NCBI GenBank assembly: GCA_023621975.1
Contig: JAMOAC010000147.1
Location: 1-7,825 of the forward strand
From: Bacillota bacterium
Lineage (GTDB): Bacteria; Bacillota_A; Clostridia; Acetivibrionales; DUMB01
Direction of reading: 5' to 3'
DNA: 7,825 bases
This document shows positions 1 through 7,017 of this stretch, piece after piece. A program made the position numbers and the translations under genes. Under the pieces are notes generated by a model. It ran no database searches, was not told the DNA's origin, and saw only the letters and a program-made list of their open reading frames with translations. How positions within the stretch are numbered: the first letter of the stretch is position 1; each line of letters opens with the position of its first letter.

Positions 1-768
<768 letters not shown>

Positions 769-779
769 CTATATTAGTA

Positions 780-965
780 GTAAAGCGCTCTTATACACTG
801 TCCGTTATGGCTGCCTTATATTCTGTCTGTCAGGGCGTCCTATGCACTGTTGGAGACACCCCTGTTCACTGCCTGTTAAAACTGTCCCTGTCTTGTTTTT
901 TCTTTGCCGTTATTCATGGCACAGAGCCGTCTCCTGTTACCCCCCCTGTCACGATGCTGTCAATT
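780..965. repeat. Degenerate CTGT/ACAG-rich tract between nahK and lacZ
   Basis: On the plus strand CTGT occurs about eleven times between 798 and 960, in changing contexts such as CACTGT, CCCTGT and CCTGTTA. On the coding (minus) strand this is a run of ACAGG/GACAG words. The tract fills the gap between the kinase stop (914) and the beta-galactosidase start (756), and extends about 50 nt into the 3' end of the kinase gene, where it encodes a Gly/Thr/Val-rich tail. I see no regular period, no good intrinsic terminator and no convincing promoter inside it. It may be a decayed minisatellite-like repeat. Confidence 0.45.
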
Positions 966-2059
966 ATCTTTTGCATCTGCTCAAACTTCTCTTCCATATC
1001 TGCAACCATTTTAAACTGGGTGCGTGCCCGGTCCAGGTTATGCTCCCTTCTGTGAATCTTAAAGTATATGTCGCCGTTCAGATAGTCGGTAAGAAAGCGT
1101 ATACCGCATTCAAAAGTCATAAGCCTGGCGCAAAACGGAAGATATTCTACTTCCGTGGGAGTAAGGGATTTCCCCGCAGCTTCAAGGAATCCTTTTGCAA
1201 AGCTTTCGTACAAGCCCAGGTCCATGCATACCTTGGACAAATCCTTTTCATCCTCATCTGCACAGTTTGCCCCTGAACGTATGGCGTCCCCGAAATCATA
1301 AAGGGACAGGCCGGGCATAACCGTATCCAGGTCAATAACACAAATTCCTTCTCCCGTAGCGTCATCAATCATTACATTGTTAAATTTGGTGTCATTATGT
1401 GTAACCCTCAGGGGGAGTTTGCCCTGACTGCTCAATTCAACAAGAACCCTGGTATCATTTTCCCTTTTAAGCACGAAATCTATCTCCTCTTTTACCTCTG
1501 CAGCCCTGTTCATTATGTCTCTTTCGACCGCACCGATAAAATCCCTGAAACGTTTGGGGGTGTTGTGAAAATCAGGTATTGTTTCAGCCAATTCCTCAGC
1601 AGGGAAATCCGAAAGAAGTTCCTGAAACCTTCCGAAGGCCTTTCCGGCATTGTAAAAATGGCACCTGCTTTCGACCACCTGATATGTCCTTGCATTTTCA
1701 ATAAATACATAAGCGCGCCAGTAGTCACCTTCAGGGCTTTTATAAAAGCTCTTCGAATCGACGGTAGGTATAATGTTCAGCGTATTTCTCATGGGATCCC
1801 CACCCGAGCGGATTATTTTTTCCCTCAGGTGGGAAGTTACCATCTCAATGTTTCTCATGAGCTGTTCGGGAAATTTAAAAACATTGGTATTAATCCTCTG
1901 CAGAATATACCTATGTATGTTGCCGCCGGTTTTTCTGAAATACACTGCAAAAGTATCGTTTATATGGCCAAAACCATAAGGTTCCGCTTTTATAAATTCT
2001 CCTTCAAAATTAAACCTTTTCACGATTTCATTTAACGGAAATTTGCTGCCTTCACCCAT
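914..2059 (-). CDS. nahK: NahK-like N-acetylhexosamine/hexose 1-kinase (aminoglycoside phosphotransferase fold)
   Basis: This 381-residue phosphotransferase of the APH/choline kinase fold is predicted to phosphorylate the anomeric hydroxyl of a free sugar, giving GlcNAc-1-P, GalNAc-1-P or a related hexose-1-P. Visible motifs are the nucleotide-binding YGFGHINDT (28-36), the catalytic loop VTHNDTKFNNVM (219-230, with D223 as likely base and N228 as metal ligand) and the metal-binding VIDLDTVMPG (241-250). The ATG at 2059 lies 4 nt after the nucleotidyltransferase stop, and its ribosome binding site (GGGAGG) sits within the last codons of that gene, indicating translational coupling. The neighbours make sense: its product would feed the nucleotidyltransferase, then GalE. 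The last ~13 residues (TGGVTGDGSVP) look like translated repeat and may be a non-functional tail. The exact sugar is inferred from the family and context; another sugar 1-kinase activity is possible. Confidence 0.82.
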   Translation of the reverse strand: MGEGSKFPLNEIVKRFNFEGEFIKAEPYGFGHINDTFAVYFRKTGGNIHRYILQRINTNVFKFPEQLMRNIEMVTSHLREKIIRSGGDPMRNTLNIIPTVDSKSFYKSPEGDYWRAYVFIENARTYQVVESRCHFYNAGKAFGRFQELLSDFPAEELAETIPDFHNTPKRFRDFIGAVERDIMNRAAEVKEEIDFVLKRENDTRVLVELSSQGKLPLRVTHNDTKFNNVMIDDATGEGICVIDLDTVMPGLSLYDFGDAIRSGANCADEDEKDLSKVCMDLGLYESFAKGFLEAAGKSLTPTEVEYLPFCARLMTFECGIRFLTDYLNGDIYFKIHRREHNLDRARTQFKMVADMEEKFEQMQKIIDSIVTGGVTGDGSVP

Positions 2060-2063
2060 TGCA

Positions 2064-2984
2064 TTATTCCTCCCACAGCTTTTCCGGATATATCCCTTTC
2101 TTTACCATCTCTGCTATTGCCTGCTTTATCAGCGGCTTATCCCCCTTATATGTAACCCCGTACCAGCGCTCTCCTGACTGTAAAACCTTAACTTTCGCCT
2201 TTCCTTTAAGAATAAGCTCGCCTACAACATCCGGCAAAAAATACTCGGCTTTAAGTATATTATCCTTGTTGGCTTCAAGGAATTTTGGAAAGCCTGCTTC
2301 CAGTTCATCAAATATACTCGGGGTAAAGCCCCAGAAATTCATTGAAACAATGCTTTCTGCAGGCACCTCAACCCAGTTGCCGTCATCGTCGGCATATTTT
2401 GCAACACCCATAATTTTTTTAATTTTTGTACGCTCCCTGATTTCCTCCAGATACCCTTCAGCATTTACCTTACATATGCCTCTTGCAACATGGCCGTTTT
2501 CAGTCAGTGTGTTCTCCAGCACAAAACCAACCATTGCGTATTGGCGGACGGCGCCTGAATCTTCCACATCTTTCAGGTAGTCGTACATAATTTCAAAGGA
2601 AGTGGAGCCGTAAAAATCATCAGCATTTATAACTGCAAAGGGAGTATCAACAGCATCTCTGCAGCTTAATACCGCATGCCCCGTTCCCCAGGGCTTTTCC
2701 CTGCCGTCGGGAACACTGTAGCCTTCCGGCAAATCGTCAATTTTCTGATAAACATAAGCAATATCGGCTATTTTCCCAATCCTGTTTCCGATTGTTTCCC
2801 TGAAGGCCTCTTCCATCTTTTTGTTAATTACAAAAACTATCTTTCCGAATCCCGCTTTAAGGGAATCATATATTGAATAATCCATTATTATTTCATTATT
2901 CGGACCGATGGGGTCAATCTGCTTGAGCCCACCGTATCGGCTTCCCATTCCCGCAGCCATGATTACAAGTGAAGGTTTGTTCAT
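2064..2984 (-). CDS. Sugar-1-phosphate nucleotidyltransferase (RmlA/GalU-like)
   Basis: This 306-residue GT-A-fold nucleotidyltransferase is predicted to join a nucleoside triphosphate and a sugar-1-phosphate to give NDP-sugar and pyrophosphate. It shows the N-terminal signature MAAGMGSRYGGLKQ (9-22), a PWGTGHAV loop (98-105) that contacts the base and sugar, the metal-binding INADDFYG (119-126), and NFWGF (216-220). Its stop is 4 nt before the kinase start. The ATG at 2984 follows a near-perfect AGGAGGTGA site that overlaps the galE stop codon. Lying between a sugar 1-kinase and a UDP-sugar 4-epimerase, it most likely uses UTP and the kinase product (UDP-GlcNAc, UDP-GalNAc, UDP-Gal or UDP-Glc); this is inferred from position. 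It is not a GalT-type uridylyltransferase, so it would replace the UDP-glucose-dependent step of the usual galactose or lacto-N-biose pathways. The sugar and base specificity cannot be read from sequence. Confidence 0.85.
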   Translation of the reverse strand: MNKPSLVIMAAGMGSRYGGLKQIDPIGPNNEIIMDYSIYDSLKAGFGKIVFVINKKMEEAFRETIGNRIGKIADIAYVYQKIDDLPEGYSVPDGREKPWGTGHAVLSCRDAVDTPFAVINADDFYGSTSFEIMYDYLKDVEDSGAVRQYAMVGFVLENTLTENGHVARGICKVNAEGYLEEIRERTKIKKIMGVAKYADDDGNWVEVPAESIVSMNFWGFTPSIFDELEAGFPKFLEANKDNILKAEYFLPDVVGELILKGKAKVKVLQSGERWYGVTYKGDKPLIKQAIAEMVKKGIYPEKLWEE

Positions 2985-2998
2985 GTTCCCCTCACCTC

Positions 2999-4012
2999 CT
3001 AATCATCGTATCCGTTCGGATTATTTACCTGCCAGTGCCACGCATCCCGGCACATTTCTTCAATCCCTTTTACCGCCGACCAGCCCAGTTCCTTCTTTGC
3101 CCTGGAAGGGTCCGCATAGCATTCTGCAATGTCTCCGGGCCTTCTTTCCACTATCCTGTATGGTATCGGCTTTCCTATTATTTTTTCGAATGTTCTGACC
3201 ATTTCAAGGACACTGTATCCACGCCCCGTTCCAAGGTTATAGGTAACAACTCCCGGATTTGATTTAAGCTTTTCCAGGGCTTTCAGATGTCCCAGCACCA
3301 GGTCCATCACATGAATATAATCCCTCACGCCGGTTCCGTCACGTGTCGGATAATCATTCCCGAACACATTCAGAACATCAAGCCTGCCCATTGCCACCTG
3401 GGTAATGTACGGAACCAGGTTATTTGGAATGTCTTTGGGGTCTTCGCCTATACGCCCGCTTGGATGTGCCCCTACGGGATTAAAATATCTTAGGATTGCA
3501 ATATTCCATGTATCGTCTGACTTATACAAATCATTCAGTATTTGCTCAATTATCAGCTTGGTCCGCCCATAGGGATTTGTGGCAGAAAGAGGAAAATCCT
3601 CCGTAATCGGTACCCTTTCAGGATCTCCGTATACAGTGGCTGAAGAACTGAAAACCAAATTTTTTACGCCATACTTTTTCATCACTTTGCAAAGCACCAG
3701 TGTGCCTGTAATATTGTTATAGTAATAGTCCAAAGGAATTGACACCGATTCTCCCACTGCCTTTAATCCGGCAAAATGCATTACCGACTCTATTGATTCC
3801 TGCCTGAATATTGTTTCCAAAGCCTCACGGTCAAGTATGTCCGCCTTGTAAAACTTCAGGCTCTTTCCCGTTATCTCCTGGACCCTTTTCAGTGCTTCTT
3901 CCTTGCTGTTACATAAATTATCAATTACCGTCACTTCGTAACCCGCATTCAAAAGCTCTACGCATGCATGGCTTCCTATATATCCCGCTCCGCCTGTAAC
4001 CAATATTGACAT
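2999..4012 (-). CDS. galE: UDP-glucose/UDP-N-acetylglucosamine 4-epimerase
   Basis: GalE interconverts UDP-Gal and UDP-Glc (in many forms also UDP-GalNAc and UDP-GlcNAc) by NAD-dependent oxidation and reduction at C4 in the cytoplasm. The 337 residues are full length for the family. The Rossmann GGAGYIGS (7-14), catalytic S124 in SSSATVYG, the Y148-x3-K152 pair, and the substrate loop [12 protein letters not shown] (175-186) are all present. In the C-terminal [13 protein letters not shown] stretch, C298 stands where E. coli GalE has Tyr299. In human GALE the same position is Cys307, a small residue linked to acceptance of N-acetylated sugars. The ATG at 4012 follows GAGGTG at 5-6 nt spacing. 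It is the first gene of the operon, and its TAG stop overlaps the ribosome binding site of the next gene. A plain TATACT box (4052-4047) upstream could be a -10 element but has no good -35, as expected of an activator-dependent promoter. Confidence 0.95.
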   Translation of the reverse strand: MSILVTGGAGYIGSHACVELLNAGYEVTVIDNLCNSKEEALKRVQEITGKSLKFYKADILDREALETIFRQESIESVMHFAGLKAVGESVSIPLDYYYNNITGTLVLCKVMKKYGVKNLVFSSSATVYGDPERVPITEDFPLSATNPYGRTKLIIEQILNDLYKSDDTWNIAILRYFNPVGAHPSGRIGEDPKDIPNNLVPYITQVAMGRLDVLNVFGNDYPTRDGTGVRDYIHVMDLVLGHLKALEKLKSNPGVVTYNLGTGRGYSVLEMVRTFEKIIGKPIPYRIVERRPGDIAECYADPSRAKKELGWSAVKGIEEMCRDAWHWQVNNPNGYDD

Positions 4013-4193
4013 AAAAACACCTCATAAATATGTAATATCAAATTCCAGTATACACCACTACAAGGCTGTTTCCTCATGTTTATTTTTCTTCAATTATTAT
4101 TTTATACCTGCGAGTGATCTTTTTCTTTATCAATAAAATCAGATTATTTGCACTTTTGAACAGAGGCGCAGTTAGACGTTTTATCTCAATATT

Positions 4194-4223
4194 CTGGCAT
4201 CAGAGGCTGAATTATCATATAAT
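4194..4223 (+). promoter_or_regulatory. Possible sigma-A promoter for the AraC-family gene
   Basis: CTGGCA (4194-4199, four of six matches to the -35 consensus) is followed after 18 bp by a perfect TATAAT (4218-4223). A start near 4230 would give a leader of about 160 nt, and the repeated TAATTGT boxes would sit at the start site, which would fit autorepression. The weak -35 and AT-rich surroundings keep this tentative. Confidence 0.3.
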
Positions 4224-4269
4224 TGTGTTAATTAATTGTATTGGCTGCTATGATTAATTGTGTTAGCTG
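4220..4269. repeat. Direct repeats, candidate operator for the AraC-family regulator
   Basis: Two 17-bp copies, attaattgtattggctg (4231-4247) and attaattgtgttagctg (4253-4269), match at 15 of 17 positions with their starts 22 bp apart, about two helical turns. An 11-bp exact copy of the core, TAATTGTGTTA, also lies at 4220-4230. Tandem direct half-sites on one face of the helix are typical of AraC/XylS operators, and the site lies between the regulator gene and the operon it probably controls. Binding has not been shown and the assignment is inferred from placement. Confidence 0.5.
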
Positions 4270-4393
4270 TTGCGTTGCGGTTTCACTTGACTTTTGCTTG
4301 CTGCATGAACAGGCAGTTGCACACAATATTCAAACTGGTCTTGTGTCAAACTTTGCTCAATTTCATTGTCATTAGTGTGAGGTGACAGGCAGG

Positions 4394-5278
4394 ATGGATT
4401 ATGTCAAAACTCCACTGAAAGAAGAATTAGTCATAAAAAAAATCGTAACGGTACATTATTTCGAGTACGCAAAGGATTATGTATTCGAAGGTGAAAAGCA
4501 TGACTTCTGGGAATTTCTTTACGTTGACAAGGGAGAAGTGGAAGTCATGGCAGATGCCCTTGGATATAAATTGAAACAGGGAGATATAATTTTTCACAAG
4601 CCAAATGAATTTCATAATATGTGGGCAAACGGCATTGTCGCCCCCAATCTTGTTGTGGTTTCATTTGAATGCAGGTCAAAGGCTATGAAATACTTTGAAA
4701 ACAAAATTTTGAAAATCACCGACTTTGAAAAGAACCTGCTTGCCGAAATTATTCGTGAGGCCAAAAATGCATACTCTTCCCCTTTGGACATACCGTCTCT
4801 TAAAAAGCTTGAAAAGAGAGAAAACCCCTTATTCGGATGTGAGCAGCTTATAAAAATTTACCTTGAACTTATGCTCATAAATATGATAAGAAAGGGAATA
4901 AAACTTGAAAATGAGAAAAAGCTTTCCATGTCCGTTAAGGAAAGATCAGAGAAAGATATGATAAAAAAGATAACCGTCTTTCTGGAGGACAATGTAAAAG
5001 GCAGGTTAACTTTTGATGATGTGTGCCGGTTTTCATCGCTCAGCCGCACAAATCTCAGGGTATTATTCAAGGAAAGAACAGGTAACGGTGTTATGGAATT
5101 TTACAGAAACCTTAAAATTGAAGAAGCGAAAAAAATGATAAGAGAAGGGCATCATAACTTCACGGAGATATCGGACATTCTCGGCTATTCCTCAATCCAC
5201 TATTTCTCCAGAGCTTTTAAGAAAGCTACAGGTATGACGCCCTCTGAATACGCAGTATCCGTAAAAATGAAAATATAG
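4394..5278 (+). CDS. AraC-family transcriptional regulator with cupin sensor domain
   Basis: This 294-residue regulator has two parts. An N-terminal cupin-like ligand domain (roughly 15-95) includes HDFWEFLYVDKGEVEV and KQGDIIFHKPNEFHNM, with metal- or ligand-type His/Glu residues. A C-terminal AraC DNA-binding domain (roughly 188-290) has two helix-turn-helix units: LTFDDVCRFSSLSRTNLRVLFKE, then FTEISDILGYSSIHYFSRAFKK followed by the family hallmark GMTPSEY. The ATG at 4394 is preferred over the in-frame GTG at 4382 because GAGGTGA lies 8 nt before the ATG and overlaps the GTG. It is transcribed away from galE, the common layout for a local activator of a sugar operon, and the repeat boxes between them are the likely target. 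It ends 6 nt from the convergent aminomutase gene, with no room for a normal terminator. The inducer is unknown; a sugar or oligosaccharide from the operon's substrate is the obvious guess. Confidence 0.92.
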   Translation: MDYVKTPLKEELVIKKIVTVHYFEYAKDYVFEGEKHDFWEFLYVDKGEVEVMADALGYKLKQGDIIFHKPNEFHNMWANGIVAPNLVVVSFECRSKAMKYFENKILKITDFEKNLLAEIIREAKNAYSSPLDIPSLKKLEKRENPLFGCEQLIKIYLELMLINMIRKGIKLENEKKLSMSVKERSEKDMIKKITVFLEDNVKGRLTFDDVCRFSSLSRTNLRVLFKERTGNGVMEFYRNLKIEEAKKMIREGHHNFTEISDILGYSSIHYFSRAFKKATGMTPSEYAVSVKMKI

Positions 5279-5284
5279 TTGCGT

Positions 5285-6523
5285 TTAGGCTTCATTTTCC
5301 ACTACAAATGTCTTTCCCTGCCAATTGCGCAAAACAGCTTTTTCCTTCCCTATCCACAATAAATAGTTGGGAAGAATGGGTGTCTTGCCCAGGCCTCCGG
5401 GGCCGTTAACAATATATGTGGGTATAGCCAGTCCTGAAGTACGTCCTCTTAAGGATTCCATAATCTCCAGGCCTTCTTCTATTTTCACCCAGAAATGGGA
5501 CGTACCTTTAACGGTCTTTGGATGGAAAATATAGTAGGGTTTTACCCTTATCTTCAAAAGGCCTTGATTCAGTTTCCTCACCACATGCTTGTCATTGTTG
5601 ACCCCGTTTAGCAGTACCATCTGATTGCCCAACGGAATACCGGCATCTGCCAGCATTTCACACGCCCTTTTTGATTCTTCTGTTATCTCCATAGGACTGT
5701 TAAAATGTACATTTACATAAACCGGATGGTATTTTTTCAGAATGCTTACCAATTCAGGAGTTATTCGCTGAGGAAGCGTCACGGGAGCTCTTGTTCCAAA
5801 GCGGATAATTTCCACATGCTTAATACTTCTGAGTTCGGAAAGGATCCATTCTATGGCCGCATTGCTGAGCATGAACGCATCTCCGCCTGTTACAAGAACA
5901 TCCCTTATCTCCTTATTGTTCCTGACATAGTTTATAGCGGCTATCAGCTTATCCTTTGGAGCATGGGTATCGCATTCGCCTATTAACCTTCTTCTCTGGC
6001 AAAATCTGCAATACATGCCGCACATATTGGTAACTTTTATAATAAGCCTGTCAGGATACCTTCTTGTTATAAGCTCTTCAGGCGTCCATCCCTGTTCATC
6101 CATGGGATCGAGCTCGCCTTTTGGGTCCAGCTCGCTTATGGAAGGTATTGCCTGCCGCCTTATTGGACATGCCGGATTATCAGGATCAATAAGGGATAGA
6201 TAATATGGAGATATAGCATATCTGTATGTCTCTCCCACCTTGGAAATGTTTTCCTTGTCTTCGGATGAGAGACCAATTATTGCACTAATATCTTCCACAT
6301 TATCAAATCTGTTTTTAAGCTGCCATCTATAGTCGTTCCACTGTTCTTCAGTGGCATTCAGCTTTTCAAGAATCTTTTTCTTCTGAAACTTGATTCTTTC
6401 ATCGTCCTCTATGCCTGTTTTAATCTTATTCTTTATTGCTTCATAATCATCAATGCTGCATTTCAGTTTTTCAAATCTTTCCTGATTTGTTTCGAAATTC
6501 CTGCATAAACTGTTTTTATCCAT
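5285..6523 (-). CDS. eam: Radical-SAM glutamate 2,3-aminomutase (KamA family)
   Basis: This 412-residue PLP- and [4Fe-4S]-dependent radical-SAM enzyme of the lysine 2,3-aminomutase family is predicted to move the amino group of L-glutamate from C2 to C3, giving beta-glutamate. The cluster motif C168-x3-C172-x2-C175, TGGDA (212-216) and the PLP lysine K380 in GPGGLGKTP are present. The two Asp residues that bind lysine's side amine in lysine aminomutase (Asp293 and Asp330 in Clostridium subterminale) are K336 (in FHPKT) and N373 (in IVNGPGG), with the same 37-residue spacing. This Lys/Asn pair is what is described for C. difficile glutamate 2,3-aminomutase. There is an N-terminal extension of roughly 100 residues relative to lysine aminomutase, and the C-terminal zinc-binding Cys cluster of that enzyme is missing. 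The ATG at 6523 is chosen because a run of six G lies 9 nt upstream; an ATG 21 nt earlier lies before that site. The gene is governed by the upstream c-di-AMP riboswitch. The family is certain; glutamate as substrate is strongly suggested. Confidence 0.88.
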   Translation of the reverse strand: MDKNSLCRNFETNQERFEKLKCSIDDYEAIKNKIKTGIEDDERIKFQKKKILEKLNATEEQWNDYRWQLKNRFDNVEDISAIIGLSSEDKENISKVGETYRYAISPYYLSLIDPDNPACPIRRQAIPSISELDPKGELDPMDEQGWTPEELITRRYPDRLIIKVTNMCGMYCRFCQRRRLIGECDTHAPKDKLIAAINYVRNNKEIRDVLVTGGDAFMLSNAAIEWILSELRSIKHVEIIRFGTRAPVTLPQRITPELVSILKKYHPVYVNVHFNSPMEITEESKRACEMLADAGIPLGNQMVLLNGVNNDKHVVRKLNQGLLKIRVKPYYIFHPKTVKGTSHFWVKIEEGLEIMESLRGRTSGLAIPTYIVNGPGGLGKTPILPNYLLWIGKEKAVLRNWQGKTFVVENEA

Positions 6524-6610
6524 ATATACCAACCCCCCTAACATTAGTAAAGTTTATTAAACACCTGTCGCCTTATTTTTCGTAATCCTATAAATGGCAC
6601 AAATTAAGAA

Positions 6611-6717
6611 TATTGCCCAAGTAATAATCTTTTTTATCTTGATTTTATTTTGCCCGAATTATTTTATCTTGCTGAAATAATTATTTTGCCTGAATTATTT
6701 ATCTTCCCTGATTTTGC
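6611..6717 (-). repeat. Degenerate ~36-bp tandem repeat in the eam leader
   Basis: On the minus strand a unit of the form GCAAAAT ... AAGATAA ... TAATTC(A/G)G recurs. On the plus strand ATTTTGC lies at 6647-6653, 6683-6689 and 6711-6717 (with a weaker TATTGC at 6611), TTATCTT at 6634-6640, 6664-6670 and 6699-6705, and GAATTA just after two of the GCC words. The two best copies (6647-6670 and 6683-6705) differ by one substitution and one base of length. The array lies between the riboswitch terminator and the eam start codon, so it is transcribed only when termination is avoided. Its role is unknown; AT-rich drift is an alternative. Confidence 0.45.
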
Positions 6718-6750
6718 TTAAATTTTTTGCATGAAGGAAAGCATATAGAC

Positions 6751-6794
6751 AAAAAAAAGCAGTTCATCACCTAACCCTCAGTGAAGACTGCTTT
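6751..6794 (-). terminator. Intrinsic terminator of the c-di-AMP riboswitch
   Basis: On the minus strand the arms AAAGCAGTCTTCAC (6794-6781) and GTGATGAACTGCTTT (6770-6756) form a stem of about 14 pairs with one bulged A and one T-T mismatch. A 10-nt loop, TGAGGGTTAG (6780-6771), closes it, and a run of eight T follows (6758-6751). It lies 15-20 nt after the aptamer and more than 220 nt before the eam start codon, so it serves as the expression platform that stops transcription before eam. The loop can pair with the conserved CTAACCTC of the aptamer, a possible antiterminator. Confidence 0.9.
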
Positions 6795-6809
6795 ATTGGC
6801 AAAGTTATA

Positions 6810-6950
6810 CATACTCTTCCCTTCAAAGCTTTCGAGGTTAGCTGACGGATTCGGGCTGAAAGGGAATTAGCCCTACCGGAAAATATTCCGGATTCACCCC
6901 AAAATTGGTTCCCCCGTATCCCGTTTTCTTAAAAACAGGAATTCAGCATT
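6810..6950 (-). ncRNA. c-di-AMP riboswitch (ydaO/yuaA class)
   Basis: The minus strand carries the conserved words of this class in the right order: a closing TTCC near 6941-6938, hairpin CCTGTTTT/AAAACGGG (6939-6920), GGGGGAACCAATTTTGGGG then GTGAATCC, hairpin CCGGAA/TTCCGG (6891-6876), AGGGCTAATTCCC, CAGCCCGAATCCGTCAGC, CTAACCTCG (6841-6833), and a closing GGGAAGAG near 6821-6814. These aptamers bind cyclic di-AMP, which normally favours the following terminator (an OFF switch). A sigma-A promoter sits about 35 nt upstream and a terminator directly downstream. The next gene on the strand is eam, so high c-di-AMP should lower aminomutase expression. The recognition is from memory of the consensus and was not run against a covariance model. 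Confidence 0.93.
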
Positions 6951-6987
6951 TACGATATTAAATTATAATAAATTTTTTTCCTATTTT

Positions 6988-7017
6988 ATTATAATATATA
7001 AACAGCGAATTCGTCAA
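6988..7017 (-). promoter_or_regulatory. Sigma-A promoter of the riboswitch-eam transcript
   Basis: On the minus strand TTGACG (7017-7012, five of six matches) is followed after 18 bp by a perfect TATAAT (6993-6988). Transcription would begin near 6981, about 30 nt before the aptamer. The region around it is very AT-rich. A 7-bp inverted repeat ATAAATT/AATTTAT (7023-7038) lies directly upstream of the -35 box. Confidence 0.8.

Larger units (their letters stand above)
4013..4393. promoter_or_regulatory. Divergent control region between galE and the AraC-family gene
   Basis: This 381-nt stretch holds no ORF worth calling. It must carry the promoters of the galE operon (leftward) and of the regulator gene (rightward). 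It contains the TAATTGTGTTA-type repeats listed separately, and an inverted pair ACACAA (4321-4326) and TTGTGT (4341-4346) close to the regulator start. Leftward, TATACT at 4052-4047 is the best -10 candidate, without a clear -35. Confidence 0.6.

Noticed and set aside
842..2035. Plus-strand ORFs of 144 and 212 codons opposite nahK
   Set aside because: They are antisense to a strongly supported kinase with all family motifs, have no good ribosome binding sites, and their translations show no recognisable domain and odd Cys/Phe-rich composition.
2063..2065. ATG overlapping the nucleotidyltransferase stop (TAATG) as the kinase start
   Set aside because: It is in a different frame from the kinase and reaches a stop after about ten codons; the ATG at 2059 is in frame and well spaced from GGGAGG.
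2059..2580. Plus-strand ORF of 173 codons opposite the nucleotidyltransferase
   Set aside because: Ser/Pro-rich shadow frame of a well-supported minus-strand gene, with no domain and no ribosome binding site.
4382..4393. GTG at 4382 as start of the AraC-family gene
   Set aside because: The GTG lies inside the GAGGTGA ribosome binding site that is ideally placed for the ATG at 4394.
5264..5298. AAAATGAA/TTCATTTT inverted repeat at the convergent gene ends as a bidirectional terminator
   Set aside because: The stem is 8 AT-rich pairs with a 19-nt loop and lies partly within both coding sequences; too weak to call.
5285..6523. Annotation as lysine 2,3-aminomutase (beta-lysine formation)
   Set aside because: Both lysine-binding Asp positions are replaced (K336, N373), matching the glutamate enzyme, and no beta-lysine acetyltransferase partner is visible in the window.
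6524..6544. ATG at 6544 as start of the aminomutase
   Set aside because: It precedes the G-rich ribosome binding site at about 6533-6539, which must lie upstream of the start; the ATG at 6523 has proper spacing.
6751..6950. T-box leader for the aminomutase
   Set aside because: No T-box word of the GGGTGGNACCGCG type and no specifier stem; the conserved words match the c-di-AMP ydaO/yuaA aptamer instead.
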